Translations under genes and position numbers: made by a program
Notes under the pieces: generated by a model
What the model was told of the DNA's origin: nothing
What the model saw: the letters and a program-made list of their open reading frames with translations, nothing else
Databases searched by the model: none
Shown: positions 36,386 through 44,273 of the stretch, in pieces
Numbering within the stretch: the stretch's first letter is position 1
How the letters are laid out: each line of letters begins with the position of its first letter
DNA from: Chitinophagaceae bacterium
GTDB lineage: Bacteria; Bacteroidota; Bacteroidia; Chitinophagales; Chitinophagaceae
Direction of reading: 5' to 3'
Length of the DNA stretch: 64,000 nucleotides
NCBI GenBank assembly: GCA_019752045.1
Contig: JAIEMP010000007.1
Coordinates: 62,001 to 126,000, forward strand

Positions 36386-37849
36386 TTACTTTGTTGTTGG
36401 CCTTGTATAAATTACCATTGGCACATTTACTTTTCTTTGACCAATTAAAATTGGTTCTTTTGCTTCTTCTATTATAATATGATGCGTACTTGAAGTGGCT
36501 ATCGAAAAATAGCCAACAATTTCGCTTAGACCATTTTCAATTCCATACTCTTCAACTATTTCTTTTAATGTAACCTGAGTTTTTTCTTCGAGCATTACAT
36601 CAATTCTTTGTAATAGTTTCTTTCTGTCAATTGTAAACTGGTCGAACAGCATTTTGAAATCTGCATCTTCTTCATCTGCGCTACCATCTGGAAATAATAT
36701 ACCGGTAATATCGTCTTTCTCTTCACCAGGTTCCCATCTGTCAAAAAGATTAATGTATGGCTCGTCTTCAATAACTATAAAATCATCGTCCTTAATTTTT
36801 GTTTCGATAAGAGAATATGCCATCTGTCGTATCTCACCAATCAATTCCATAGCCCTTCTTCTTTCCAAAAGATTTTTTTCAGAAAGTACCCGGCTTATTT
36901 TTTCACTTAGTTTCCGGTTAGAATCAATCACTTTTCGACCAGACACATGCAGGAAACGTTTCAGGTGTTTTAAAAATCTATCATTATTATAATCAATATT
37001 GTGTTCATTTAAAAGCTGGTAAAGCTTTTCTGTAAGCTGTGTAAATTCCTGTTGCCTTCTTTCATCCATCAAAAACTCCCAAAATGCTTTAAAGCTTTTT
37101 CCTTGCGGTTTCTGGTCAATATCATCGAGAGCATCAAGAGCAAATACTAACAAAGTTCCTTTAGCTACATCCTTTTCCGTGTATTTTCGTTGAATATCTT
37201 TTCGTATTTGCTCAAAGTTTTGTTCTACTTCGCTAAAGTCGGCAAGCAGTTCCCTGGCCATTTTATTTAAATCGTAAAACTGTTCCTTTATTTCCGTTTC
37301 GTCAAATACCGATGGCTTCTTTCCTGATTTCAGCAGGTTTATTTCATCTTCAATGGCCCATTTTTTCTTTTGAAGTTCTTCTATTCTTGCTTCTGCATCT
37401 TCATTGGTTTGTTCAATCATTTTCTGAAGCTTAAAAAAAATATCCTTGAACCGGCTGTTGGTTCCAACATGCTCTCTGCGTTCGAGATCAGAAAGCCATT
37501 TCAACGCTTTGATAGTATCAGGCGTTAATTCATGCAGATCTTCTCCTTCGTCATTAGGATATTTTCTCAAAAAACCACTATTGCTCCATTTATCGATATA
37601 CTGTGCAGCTCTTACCGAAAAATCATCAAACAGTGTCCCAGCCTCCAATTCTTCATCTTTTTCCTCATACGATAGTTCTTCCATATAGCCTTCCAGTTTA
37701 CTTCGTAGTTCGCTGTTTGTAATAGTAGTTACATTGGCATCTGAAAATACTTTATGGAAAAAGGAGATTATAAAAGCAGCATTTTTTGCCCGCAAAAGCA
37801 GTAACGGTTTGGCTGTTTTAAATTGTAGAAGGATTTCCTCAAAGGTCAT
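36386..37849 (-). CDS. jetA: Wadjet subunit JetA (DUF3375)
   Basis: A 487-residue DUF3375 protein, the MukF-like kleisin subunit of type I Wadjet. The N-terminal winged-helix part contains LLLLRAKNAAFIISFFHKVF. SNSGFLRKYPNDEGEDLHELT and ALKWLSDLERREHVGTNSRFKDIF are family hallmarks. A helical middle (about 160-350) and an acidic C-terminal region (about 370-420) follow. It is the first jet gene. The RadC/JAB gene ends 54 bp upstream on the same strand and may share its transcript. Confidence 0.9.
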   Translation of the reverse strand: MTFEEILLQFKTAKPLLLLRAKNAAFIISFFHKVFSDANVTTITNSELRSKLEGYMEELSYEEKDEELEAGTLFDDFSVRAAQYIDKWSNSGFLRKYPNDEGEDLHELTPDTIKALKWLSDLERREHVGTNSRFKDIFFKLQKMIEQTNEDAEARIEELQKKKWAIEDEINLLKSGKKPSVFDETEIKEQFYDLNKMARELLADFSEVEQNFEQIRKDIQRKYTEKDVAKGTLLVFALDALDDIDQKPQGKSFKAFWEFLMDERRQQEFTQLTEKLYQLLNEHNIDYNNDRFLKHLKRFLHVSGRKVIDSNRKLSEKISRVLSEKNLLERRRAMELIGEIRQMAYSLIETKIKDDDFIVIEDEPYINLFDRWEPGEEKDDITGILFPDGSADEEDADFKMLFDQFTIDRKKLLQRIDVMLEEKTQVTLKEIVEEYGIENGLSEIVGYFSIATSSTHHIIIEEAKEPILIGQRKVNVPMVIYTRPTTK

Positions 37850-37903
37850 TCCTCAAAATAGCAAATTTTGATTAAAAGAATGAAATAGAATGGTTTAAAG
37901 GGG

Positions 37904-38377
37904 CTAAATAAGCCCCTCATCAGCAAAGCTAAAATACCCTTCGCTGGATATGATTATGTGGTCCAGCACCTTAATATCGTGGTAGCTGGCCGCTTCTTTT
38001 ATTTTAATAGTCAATTCCTCGTCGGCACGGCTGGGTTTTAAGTTGCCGCTGGGATGGTTATGCGATAATACAATTGATACAGAAAGTGATTTAATAGCGG
38101 CGGCTAAGATCAATCGTGGATCGGCCACTGTCCCAGTAATGCCACCGGATGAAGCATCGTAAACGCCGGTAGCCCTGTTAGCCCTGTTCAGAAATATTAC
38201 TTTAAACTCTTCCAGCATGTCAATTTTATTTTCATCCCAAACCTGCTTGAGTATATTATAAATATCCTTTGAAGAATTTACTTTGGGTCGTTCGGAAGCT
38301 TTCACTTTTGTTTTGTAAACCAATTCTACTTCTGCTACTCTTGTCCATTCCGGAAATTGCATTACTAACTGTTCCAT
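37904..38377 (-). CDS. RadC/JAB-domain metallo-enzyme-like protein
   Basis: A 157-residue RadC-family protein with the JAMM/MPN+ zinc motif: E56/E57 in the EEFKVIFLN strand, then SHNHPSGNLKPSRAD with H106, H108, S116 and D119 (HxHx7SxxD). It lacks the N-terminal helix-hairpin-helix part of chromosomal RadC. Such short versions are common on plasmids and integrated elements, where their role is unclear. Its leader carries a nested hairpin also found upstream of ssb (38439-38513). It is followed by jetA. Confidence 0.85.
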   Translation of the reverse strand: MEQLVMQFPEWTRVAEVELVYKTKVKASERPKVNSSKDIYNILKQVWDENKIDMLEEFKVIFLNRANRATGVYDASSGGITGTVADPRLILAAAIKSLSVSIVLSHNHPSGNLKPSRADEELTIKIKEAASYHDIKVLDHIIISSEGYFSFADEGLI

Positions 38378-38438
38378 AACATTTCATTTAATGATTTAAA
38401 AATTAATTATGGAACCGCATCCGCCTTTTGGCGACCAA

Positions 38439-38513
38439 GGCAATGAAGCAACGGAATAAATAGTGTCTGATGTAATGCAGGAATAGTTTTCTTTATGCCG
38501 GAATTTCATTGCC
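38439..38513. repeat. Nested hairpin element, copy A (upstream of radC)
   Basis: Outer 9-bp stem GGCAATGAA/TTCATTGCC (38439-38447, 38505-38513). Inner stem CGGAATAAA/TTTATGCCG (38452-38460, 38492-38500), 8 pairs plus one A-G mismatch. The apical part is 31 nt. A second copy with the same inner stem and a different but again complementary outer stem lies upstream of ssb at 41649-41722. Confidence 0.7.
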
Positions 38514-38582
38514 GCCACGGAGACAAACGGCGAACTTTGTGGGAGAATTAATGAAGAATTCTTGATAATAAATATTGCGCAA

Positions 38583-39911
38583 ATGAGAGAAGAACTACAA
38601 TCCAGTATTGGTATTTATTCGCCTAGTTTTCTAAAAATGCACATTGATGTTTATGAACCGCTCGATGATATTTTTAATCTTTCTCCAAAAGCGTCCGCCG
38701 CATTCATTCATGAATATGTTCATTTTTTGCAGGATTTGACAACGGTTTATGGTCAGAAAAATATTATATCCGTAGTTGACTATATTAAATCAGTCAACAT
38801 TAATCAAAGACAAAGTAACAATCGAAATCTAAATATACCTTACATACCGGAAGAAGAAAGAGATCTAGGAGTGTATTATAATTCTGAACTACAAAAGCTC
38901 CACACCGGCACAAGCAATAAAGTTGCAATTGGCACTATACTTTCTGTAGGAACTGAAATAGTGCCAACAGATATAGGTTATAAGACAGTGGATGTAGAAA
39001 TAGTAAAACTCATTCTAAAGTTGAATGCTCATTCTCAGCAAACTGAATATAGCTTTGGCGCTCATGCAATCATTGAAAGTATGGCTTTTGGTATTGAGAA
39101 AATGATTTATCCGAATGAGATAGAATCTCCACAGGACTTCTGTTATGAGGCAGCAAATGCACTTGTGCAATTTTGCTATCCTGAATTAGCCACAGACCCA
39201 CTAAATGTTATAGCCTTATGTGATGCAAGCTTAATGTATTATAATCCGGCAGCAATATTTTATAACATGCTAATGGAGATGAAAACGTCCAAGTTTACTC
39301 CAACATCACCTTTGGATGTATATGATTTTATTCACTCCAATGTAGAAATAGAGTTTTGGGGGTTAACCAGAATTAATGAAATCTATAATAACCATACTCT
39401 AACTGCAATATCATGTATAAATGATTATTTTATCTCTGAAATATTTGCACCAAATAAACAATGGGTTGATGATACTTTTAAAAATGCGAATAATCTCAGG
39501 ATTAGCGATTGGGGCTTTTTTGTAAAATTAGCATCAAGTGGATCGCTCAAAAAAAATGAAATATTCAAACACTTATTTAAGTTGTTAGGTCTGCCGATGG
39601 TAACCAATAAAACTGGAGCAGCTTATTTTGCTTCGCCTGTTGTAAACAATGAAGCAGTCAGACCTGATGTCTTATGGGCAATAAATCAGGTGTATAATAT
39701 TTACATAAATTCAAAAAAATCAATTATTCGAAGATGTGCAATGGAGGACTGGTGTAGGGAGTCGTGTAGGCAAGCCAAAATTGAAGACTATACTGATTAT
39801 CGTTGTATTGAAAGCCCATGGGAGAGAGCAAAAGATTCTGATAAGCTTTGCGTATTTGCTCAGGTTTGGAAAACCTGGGGATTGGAAAATGAAATTCCTA
39901 TTGTCGTATGA
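38583..39911 (+). CDS. Unknown protein with HExxH zinc-protease motif
   Basis: A 442-residue protein of no family I recognise. SAAFIHEYVHFLQDLTT (about residues 38-54) contains HExxH, typical of zinc metallopeptidases. A possible third ligand is the Glu in GAHAIIESMAFGIEK, about 120 residues on. The C-terminal 70 residues are cysteine-rich (RRCAMEDWCRESC, YRCIES, KLCVFA), suggesting a second metal site. No signal peptide or membrane segment is seen, so it is cytosolic. I take ATG 38583. A TTG at 38562 would add 7 residues. It is divergent from radC and the Wadjet operon, on the same element. Confidence 0.6.
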   Translation: MREELQSSIGIYSPSFLKMHIDVYEPLDDIFNLSPKASAAFIHEYVHFLQDLTTVYGQKNIISVVDYIKSVNINQRQSNNRNLNIPYIPEEERDLGVYYNSELQKLHTGTSNKVAIGTILSVGTEIVPTDIGYKTVDVEIVKLILKLNAHSQQTEYSFGAHAIIESMAFGIEKMIYPNEIESPQDFCYEAANALVQFCYPELATDPLNVIALCDASLMYYNPAAIFYNMLMEMKTSKFTPTSPLDVYDFIHSNVEIEFWGLTRINEIYNNHTLTAISCINDYFISEIFAPNKQWVDDTFKNANNLRISDWGFFVKLASSGSLKKNEIFKHLFKLLGLPMVTNKTGAAYFASPVVNNEAVRPDVLWAINQVYNIYINSKKSIIRRCAMEDWCRESCRQAKIEDYTDYRCIESPWERAKDSDKLCVFAQVWKTWGLENEIPIVV

Positions 39912-39943
39912 TACCCAATTTATTTCATGTTTAATTTAACCCC

Positions 39944-40030
39944 AAGCTGCCCCGCCATTTTGTAAACTCTACCACCATGTTGCGGGGCAGCTTCTTTACA
40001 AGTTTAAGGGGCATTTTGCAATGCCCCTTA
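39944..40030. terminator. Two-hairpin terminator region between convergent genes
   Basis: AAGCTGCCCCGC/GCGGGGCAGCTT (39944-39955, 39982-39993) is a perfect 12-bp inverted repeat. TAAGGGGCAT/ATGCCCCTTA (40005-40014, 40021-40030) is a perfect 10-bp stem with a 6-nt loop just after the DUF932 stop. Together they separate the HExxH gene from the convergent DUF932 gene. Confidence 0.7.
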
Positions 40031-40037
40031 ATAATCG

Positions 40038-41072
40038 TCAATTGTAGATACACACCATTTCGCTCTTTACAAAGTCCTCGCAAAGCTGAAAAGCTTTTTG
40101 TGTTCTTAATTGCGCCGTGCCACCATACAATAAGGATTTCATTTTGGCTTCATCATCTTTGTAATTCCTGATGTTTTGAAAATAACCGGTAATGGCGTTG
40201 TATGCGCCAAACACAGTTCCCTTTGTTGTGTCATATTGCTGCGATGGACTGATCATGTTGTACTCATACACATCATCGCACATATTTTTAAAACAGGTAC
40301 TTAGTTCATCCATTTCTCCTTTCTCAATGTTTTGCAACACTTCTTTATTAGGAACCATCGCCATTTGTATTAGCTTCTGTACTTCTTTGTCTGTAATGCG
40401 AACCTTTGCCCACTGGTTAAATATTCCTTCTAACTGTACAGATAGCTGGTTTGAAATTCCCATTACTTTATGAGCTTCTTCCAACCGTTCTTTAGCATTG
40501 GCAGTATGGCGGATCTTAATGGAATTACTACAGTTTTTCAAAGCAGCATTGAGGGTATTGTTACAGACGATCCTTGTCGGGGTAAACGCAGCCATGATAC
40601 TCCCAAAACCATCATTTGAAGTAGTAAGGAACAAATACCTTTCAATCATATCATCATTACCTACTTTGATGTAACCGGGCAGTTTAGCAGTAATGAAAAT
40701 CTTTTCGCCTTTACCTAATGCCCCGGCAGTTTCGTATTGAATACCATCGCCATTCACAATGGCATCAAAGAAGCTAAACGCATCCGCATTTTGCACTACT
40801 TCATAATCCTTTCCTAAACGGTCACCCAATATTGCACCTGTATCAGGACGGTAAGTATAAAATGAGCTTTGTGAAATAATTTCTGTACCATCATCTAAAC
40901 GGTGTGTATTTGGCCGTTTCAATACTTCAAAATCAAGCCCTGCAAATTGTAATGCTTCTTTGCTGTTGGGATAATCCTGTACAATTTGCCCCAAGCCATG
41001 CCATGCTTTTTCTTTTACAGAAAAGAAACTGTGTTTACCTGTTTGTTCATTGAAATTAATATTGTGTGCCAT
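40038..41072 (-). CDS. DUF932 phage/plasmid-like protein
   Basis: A 344-residue DUF932 protein (TIGR03299-like), frequent on phages, plasmids and integrated elements, without established function. Hallmarks: AWHGLGQIVQDYPNSKEALQ near the N-terminus, YTYRPDTGAILGDRLGKDYEVVQN, TSNDGFGSIMAAFTPTRIVCNNTLN, and KIRHTANAKERLEEA. It lies downstream of ssb on the same strand, with a hairpin (about 41107-41133) in the 66-bp gap. Confidence 0.85.
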   Translation of the reverse strand: MAHNINFNEQTGKHSFFSVKEKAWHGLGQIVQDYPNSKEALQFAGLDFEVLKRPNTHRLDDGTEIISQSSFYTYRPDTGAILGDRLGKDYEVVQNADAFSFFDAIVNGDGIQYETAGALGKGEKIFITAKLPGYIKVGNDDMIERYLFLTTSNDGFGSIMAAFTPTRIVCNNTLNAALKNCSNSIKIRHTANAKERLEEAHKVMGISNQLSVQLEGIFNQWAKVRITDKEVQKLIQMAMVPNKEVLQNIEKGEMDELSTCFKNMCDDVYEYNMISPSQQYDTTKGTVFGAYNAITGYFQNIRNYKDDEAKMKSLLYGGTAQLRTQKAFQLCEDFVKSEMVCIYN

Positions 41073-41106
41073 AGTTGTAAATATTTAAAATGATTAAAAA
41101 ATGAAA

Positions 41107-41133
41107 GGCATCCCGTCAAAGACAGGACGCCTG
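41107..41133 (-). terminator. Hairpin between ssb and the DUF932 gene
   Basis: GGC-ATCC-CGTC and GACA-GGAC-GCC form an imperfect stem around AAA. No long T tract follows on the minus strand, so it may only attenuate transcription. Confidence 0.4.
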
Positions 41134-41138
41134 ATTGA

Positions 41139-41528
41139 TTAAAACGGTAAATCGTCCACGACTTCGGCTGCTGATGCATTAGTCATTGGTACTACTGGTA
41201 CAGATGTATTGCTACCATTTGAACGGCCATGCAGTTTGATTGTGTTGATATGAAATGTAAGGCTGGCCTTTACTTCGCCTTCTTTGTTTGTCCAGGCGTT
41301 TGCACCCATGCGGCCGTAACACTCCACCAACGTGCCTTTGGTTAAGTAGGCTGATACCCCGGGATTAATCCAGTATGAACAGTTTACGTAGGTCGTAATC
41401 TTTTGTACCTCCGTGCTTCCTTTTGGTTTGTAAGTGTCATTAATAGCAATAGAAAAGTTCACTACTTTTTTCCCTGCTTTTATTTCGCTAACGGTTGCGT
41501 CTGCTGTAATTCTTCCGATGATTTCCAT
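41139..41528 (-). CDS. ssb: Single-stranded DNA-binding protein
   Basis: A 129-residue SSB with an OB fold: EIIGRITADATVSEIKAGKK, VNFSIAINDTYKPKG, TYVNCSYWINPGVSAYLTKGTLVECYGRM. The C-terminus VVDDLPF is the acidic tip that recruits replication and repair proteins. It is shorter than chromosomal Bacteroidota SSB and sits among plasmid-type genes, so it is the element's own copy. A nested hairpin (41649-41722) lies 120 bp upstream. Confidence 0.93.
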   Translation of the reverse strand: MEIIGRITADATVSEIKAGKKVVNFSIAINDTYKPKGSTEVQKITTYVNCSYWINPGVSAYLTKGTLVECYGRMGANAWTNKEGEVKASLTFHINTIKLHGRSNGSNTSVPVVPMTNASAAEVVDDLPF

Positions 41529-41648
41529 AACTGAAATTTTAACTGTTTAAGAAATGATTGTTTAATTGTGTTCTGATGATGAAAAAAAATGTTTTGTAAA
41601 AGAAAAAATGGAAAAAAAGAAAGCCTTACTGCAAGGCGGCTGCAGGGA

Positions 41649-41722
41649 AGCAAAAAGGAAACGGAATAAATCAAATCTGCAATAGTGATGGAATGGCTTA
41701 TTTATGCCGTAGTCTTTTTGCT
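41649..41722. repeat. Nested hairpin element, copy B (upstream of ssb)
   Basis: Outer 9-bp stem AGCAAAAAG/CTTTTTGCT (41649-41657, 41714-41722). Inner stem ACGGAATAAA/TTTATGCCGT (41661-41670, 41701-41710), 9 pairs with the same A-G mismatch as copy A. The apical part is 30 nt. The inner stem is the same sequence as copy A; the outer stem differs on both arms yet still pairs. Confidence 0.7.
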
Positions 41723-41860
41723 CCTTGATAAATCATTCGTGCAGCCGCATAACTTCGCTTTCGCTTTGTCCATTTTCTTACAAAACAGATCTAACTACTT
41801 GTGGGGTCTTTTGGAGAAGGGAAAAGAAATATTAGTTGAAATTTCTCTGAGATTTATTTG

Positions 41861-41981
41861 TCTGGAATTGTGTTTGCTGAAGAATGAAGCAATCTCAATT
41901 CCCAATAATTATTATCCGGTGCAGTTCTCACGGCTTATTTGCCGGAGGCGGAAAAGAAATAAGACGGGTGTACTGCACCGG
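41861..41981. repeat. Double-hairpin element, copy 1 (between ssb and the GGCT gene)
   Basis: First hairpin: outer GGAATTG/CAATTCC (41864-41870, 41896-41902) and inner TTGCT/AGCAA (41874-41878, 41888-41892), with 3-nt internal loops on both sides. Second hairpin: CCGGTGCAGT/ACTGCACCGG (41916-41925, 41972-41981), a perfect 10-bp stem, with CAC/GTG and CTTATTT/AAATAAG inside. The 541-bp gap 41529-42069 otherwise shows nothing coding. Confidence 0.65.
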
Positions 41982-42069
41982 TCTTTGATGAAGGAAGAAC
42001 AGAACGATGAACGGAGCGTCGCAACAGAAGATGCATAACGGTTTAAAAGCTGGTAACAAAAGAATACGA

Positions 42070-42573
42070 CTACTTGCCTGACAGAATAGAATAATTTTTC
42101 ATTCTTCTTTCTTCATCATGGTCACGAACGCAGGAAATAGATTGAAGTTGTACAATATATTCAGCAGGTAATTTATTCTGGATAGCGCCACTTATAATAA
42201 ACTCTTTATACCAATCATACGGCTGCAACGTATTATCTATAGAGTTACTATCGGCAATATAAATCTGTGCAGCATAAGAGTTATTAATTTCATCAAAAAA
42301 TGTCAATGTATCCTCATTGTAACCCTTGCCTAAACCTTCTGCTATATCAAGCAAGGGTTTCTCATCATTATCAATAGTAAACAATACTCCCCAAACCAAT
42401 TCGGCAGGAACATCAGTCTTTGCAATATTCGCTTTTGCAGAACCGTCTTTGCTTATTTTATTGTACACTAATTTGTGTGCCGGAAGAAATGCGTTGCAAA
42501 GTTTCACTGCTGAAGGCACTCTTTGTGTAAGCCTGTTGAGATTCATATTTGAGCCGTAAGCAAAAATCAACAT
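42070..42573 (-). CDS. Gamma-glutamylcyclotransferase-like (GGCT/AIG2) protein
   Basis: A 167-residue protein starting MLIFAYGSNMNLNRLTQR, the YGS-type substrate-binding loop of the GGCT/AIG2 family, which cleaves gamma-glutamyl amino acids to 5-oxoproline. LVWGVLFTIDNDEKPLLDIAEG contains the expected acidic catalytic position region. The family has many related activities, so the substrate is not certain. ATG 42571-42573 is preferred over the TTG 24 nt upstream. It is flanked on both sides by copies of the same double-hairpin element. Confidence 0.8.
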   Translation of the reverse strand: MLIFAYGSNMNLNRLTQRVPSAVKLCNAFLPAHKLVYNKISKDGSAKANIAKTDVPAELVWGVLFTIDNDEKPLLDIAEGLGKGYNEDTLTFFDEINNSYAAQIYIADSNSIDNTLQPYDWYKEFIISGAIQNKLPAEYIVQLQSISCVRDHDEERRMKNYSILSGK

Positions 42574-42619
42574 GTGGTTTTCAGATTTGGAACACAAAAC
42601 TATATTGCTTCTTTGACTT

Positions 42620-42711
42620 TCTGGAATTGTGCATGGCAGGATAGTTTAGTTCTACCTGCCAATAGCCAAGCTCAATTCCCGGTATCATTGACCGGGGTAG
42701 TGGTTCTACCC
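42620..42711. repeat. Multi-hairpin element, copy 2 (after the GGCT gene)
   Basis: This copy shares 12 nt (TCTGGAATTGTG) and 10 nt (CTCAATTCCC) with copy 1. Outer GGAATTG/CAATTCC (42623-42629, 42673-42679). Inner GGCAGG/CCTGCC (42635-42640, 42655-42660), different from copy 1 but complementary. Then CCCGGT/ACCGGG (42678-42683, 42691-42696) and the overlapping alternative GGGTAG/CTACCC (42695-42700, 42706-42711). Confidence 0.65.
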
Positions 42712-43119
42712 TCTGTCATACTAAGTAGAATATTCAGAAAGGCAAAAGGACTGTACCTAGTATTTAGAAGTATGTGCTTATACTAAACTGAAATCCTGAC
42801 CTCAATGATTGCAGACCATGTTTTTGATATACAGGGTCATTGAGTCCATTTATTAAGGCGGTGAAGATACTAAGTCTCCGGCTATCGTTAATTAGGTGAA
42901 TTTCAACTCATTTAAACAGTGTAGTTAAAGAAATCCAAAGAGCAGTCTTTCTGATGCCGGGCGATTAAAATAAATAAACATATGCCAGTACTATATAAGC
43001 TTTCAATCAGAAATATTAATTTTGAATTGGTAGTTCCATATTGTAAACCGTAAACATAATTTACCTGATTGTTATGGAGTTTTGATTAGTTGTTTGTTGC
43101 TAAATGAAAATACTTGTGT
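42712..43119. other. Non-coding stretch before the AraC gene
   Basis: This is about 400 bp without credible coding frames. It has an 8-bp inverted repeat CTCAATGA/TCATTGAG (42801-42808, 42837-42844) with a 28-nt spacer, then AT-rich sequence that should hold the AraC gene promoter. I see nothing else. Confidence 0.55.
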
Positions 43120-44082
43120 ATGGAATTAACTTTATCCAATGGGAATCTCCTTGAATTCGAATCCGGATTACCTTCTGATTATTCCGGACCCGTTCTTCGT
43201 GGAGCTACTTCATTCCAAGCCAAATCAAATCTTGCAGAGCTGGTTATACAGGAATTTCATGGGGAGTATTATACGATCCGGTTTCTAATTGGAAAATTTT
43301 TGAAAAAAGTTAATGCAAGGGGTTGGATACATTCCAATGGTCTGTACAGTTACTTTATGCTCAAGAACAGCACCCGTAAACGGATCAATACCATTGGAAA
43401 CCTGCACATAAGACAAGATCAATATGCCTGCTTTTTTACTGAGTCTTCAGACTGCAGTGCTGTATTGGAAAAGACGAACGAATTCCGGGCGTTGGATGTT
43501 TTCTATTCGCCAAAGTTGTTGGAAGAACTGTTGCCTTTCTTTCCCGAACTGAAGAATGTGATGCTCTCATCGTCAGGGATAATACTACAGGGAAAATCTT
43601 GCTGGAGCCTTCCGTCAATGAAAGAAGTCATCAACCAAATTCTGAATTGCCCTTATGGTGAAGCTACGAGGCAATTTTATTTTGATCTGAAGGTGAGGGA
43701 GCTTTTATATGAATTACTGGAAACTGCATATAAAACAAATCCTTCGCAACAATACTTTACGCCATTTGAAGTAGCCCGTATTCATGAGGCGAAAACTATT
43801 TTAGAAAACCATCTTGCCAAAAAGCCTCCTTCAATCCGAGCCTTGTCAAAGCTGGTGGCCATCAATGAATTTAAGTTGAAAAATGGGTTTAAGAAATATT
43901 TTGGTGCTGGCATCTTTGAGTGGTTACTCGACAGAAAAATGAGATATGCAAAGGAACTCATCCTAACCACAAATAAACCAATCAAGGAAATCGGCGCAAT
44001 GATTGGTTATCCCCGCACAACAAACTTTATTACTGCATTCAGACGTAAGTATGGATTTACTCCCGGATCTCTTCGTCGTTAA
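43120..44082 (+). CDS. AraC-family transcriptional regulator
   Basis: A 320-residue regulator. The C-terminal 100 residues form the double helix-turn-helix: SIRALSKLVAINEFKLKNGFKKYFG and IKEIGAMIGYPRTTNFITAFRRKYGFTPGSLRR, the second being the conserved AraC signature. The N-terminal 210 residues are an unassigned sensor region. ATG 43120 is used. The apparent earlier start is TTG two codons upstream. It lies between the element's hairpin cluster and the nutrient-uptake locus and could belong to either. Its target is unknown. Confidence 0.88.
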   Translation: MELTLSNGNLLEFESGLPSDYSGPVLRGATSFQAKSNLAELVIQEFHGEYYTIRFLIGKFLKKVNARGWIHSNGLYSYFMLKNSTRKRINTIGNLHIRQDQYACFFTESSDCSAVLEKTNEFRALDVFYSPKLLEELLPFFPELKNVMLSSSGIILQGKSCWSLPSMKEVINQILNCPYGEATRQFYFDLKVRELLYELLETAYKTNPSQQYFTPFEVARIHEAKTILENHLAKKPPSIRALSKLVAINEFKLKNGFKKYFGAGIFEWLLDRKMRYAKELILTTNKPIKEIGAMIGYPRTTNFITAFRRKYGFTPGSLRR

Positions 44083-44273
44083 TAATCCGTTTTGCAAAAC
44101 TTCTCCTCTACACTGCAAACTAATTTTTGAAAAATGGTTCATTCAAGTTTTACATCTTTGTTCTGTTGAGCATTTTATATAAATCGTATAAAGATTTTAT
44201 TGCAATAAACAGGATTAGCCGAAGACCTGTATAAAACAGTAGGCACCTTTATAAAAATTTCAAACAATTATTT

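Larger units (their letters stand above)
19114..42711. mobile_element. Integrative mobilizable element carrying defence genes (right end unresolved)
   Basis: The element starts at the tRNA-derived attL and carries a tyrosine recombinase, mobilisation genes (MobC-like, HUH relaxase, VirD4-type coupling protein), a candidate oriT, a restriction-modification pair, a Wadjet operon, and plasmid-type genes (RadC/JAB, DUF932, SSB). It has no type IV secretion channel genes, so it would depend on a helper. The right boundary given is only the end of the hairpin cluster after the last plasmid-type gene. No second copy of the tRNA 3' end was found up to 64,000. Confidence 0.55.

Noticed and set aside
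41685-42038. A 117-codon plus-strand open frame with a hydrophobic start
   Set aside because: It begins at GTG/ATG inside nested hairpin copy B and runs through the double-hairpin element. The composition is unlike neighbouring proteins and no family is recognisable, so I treat the region as non-coding.
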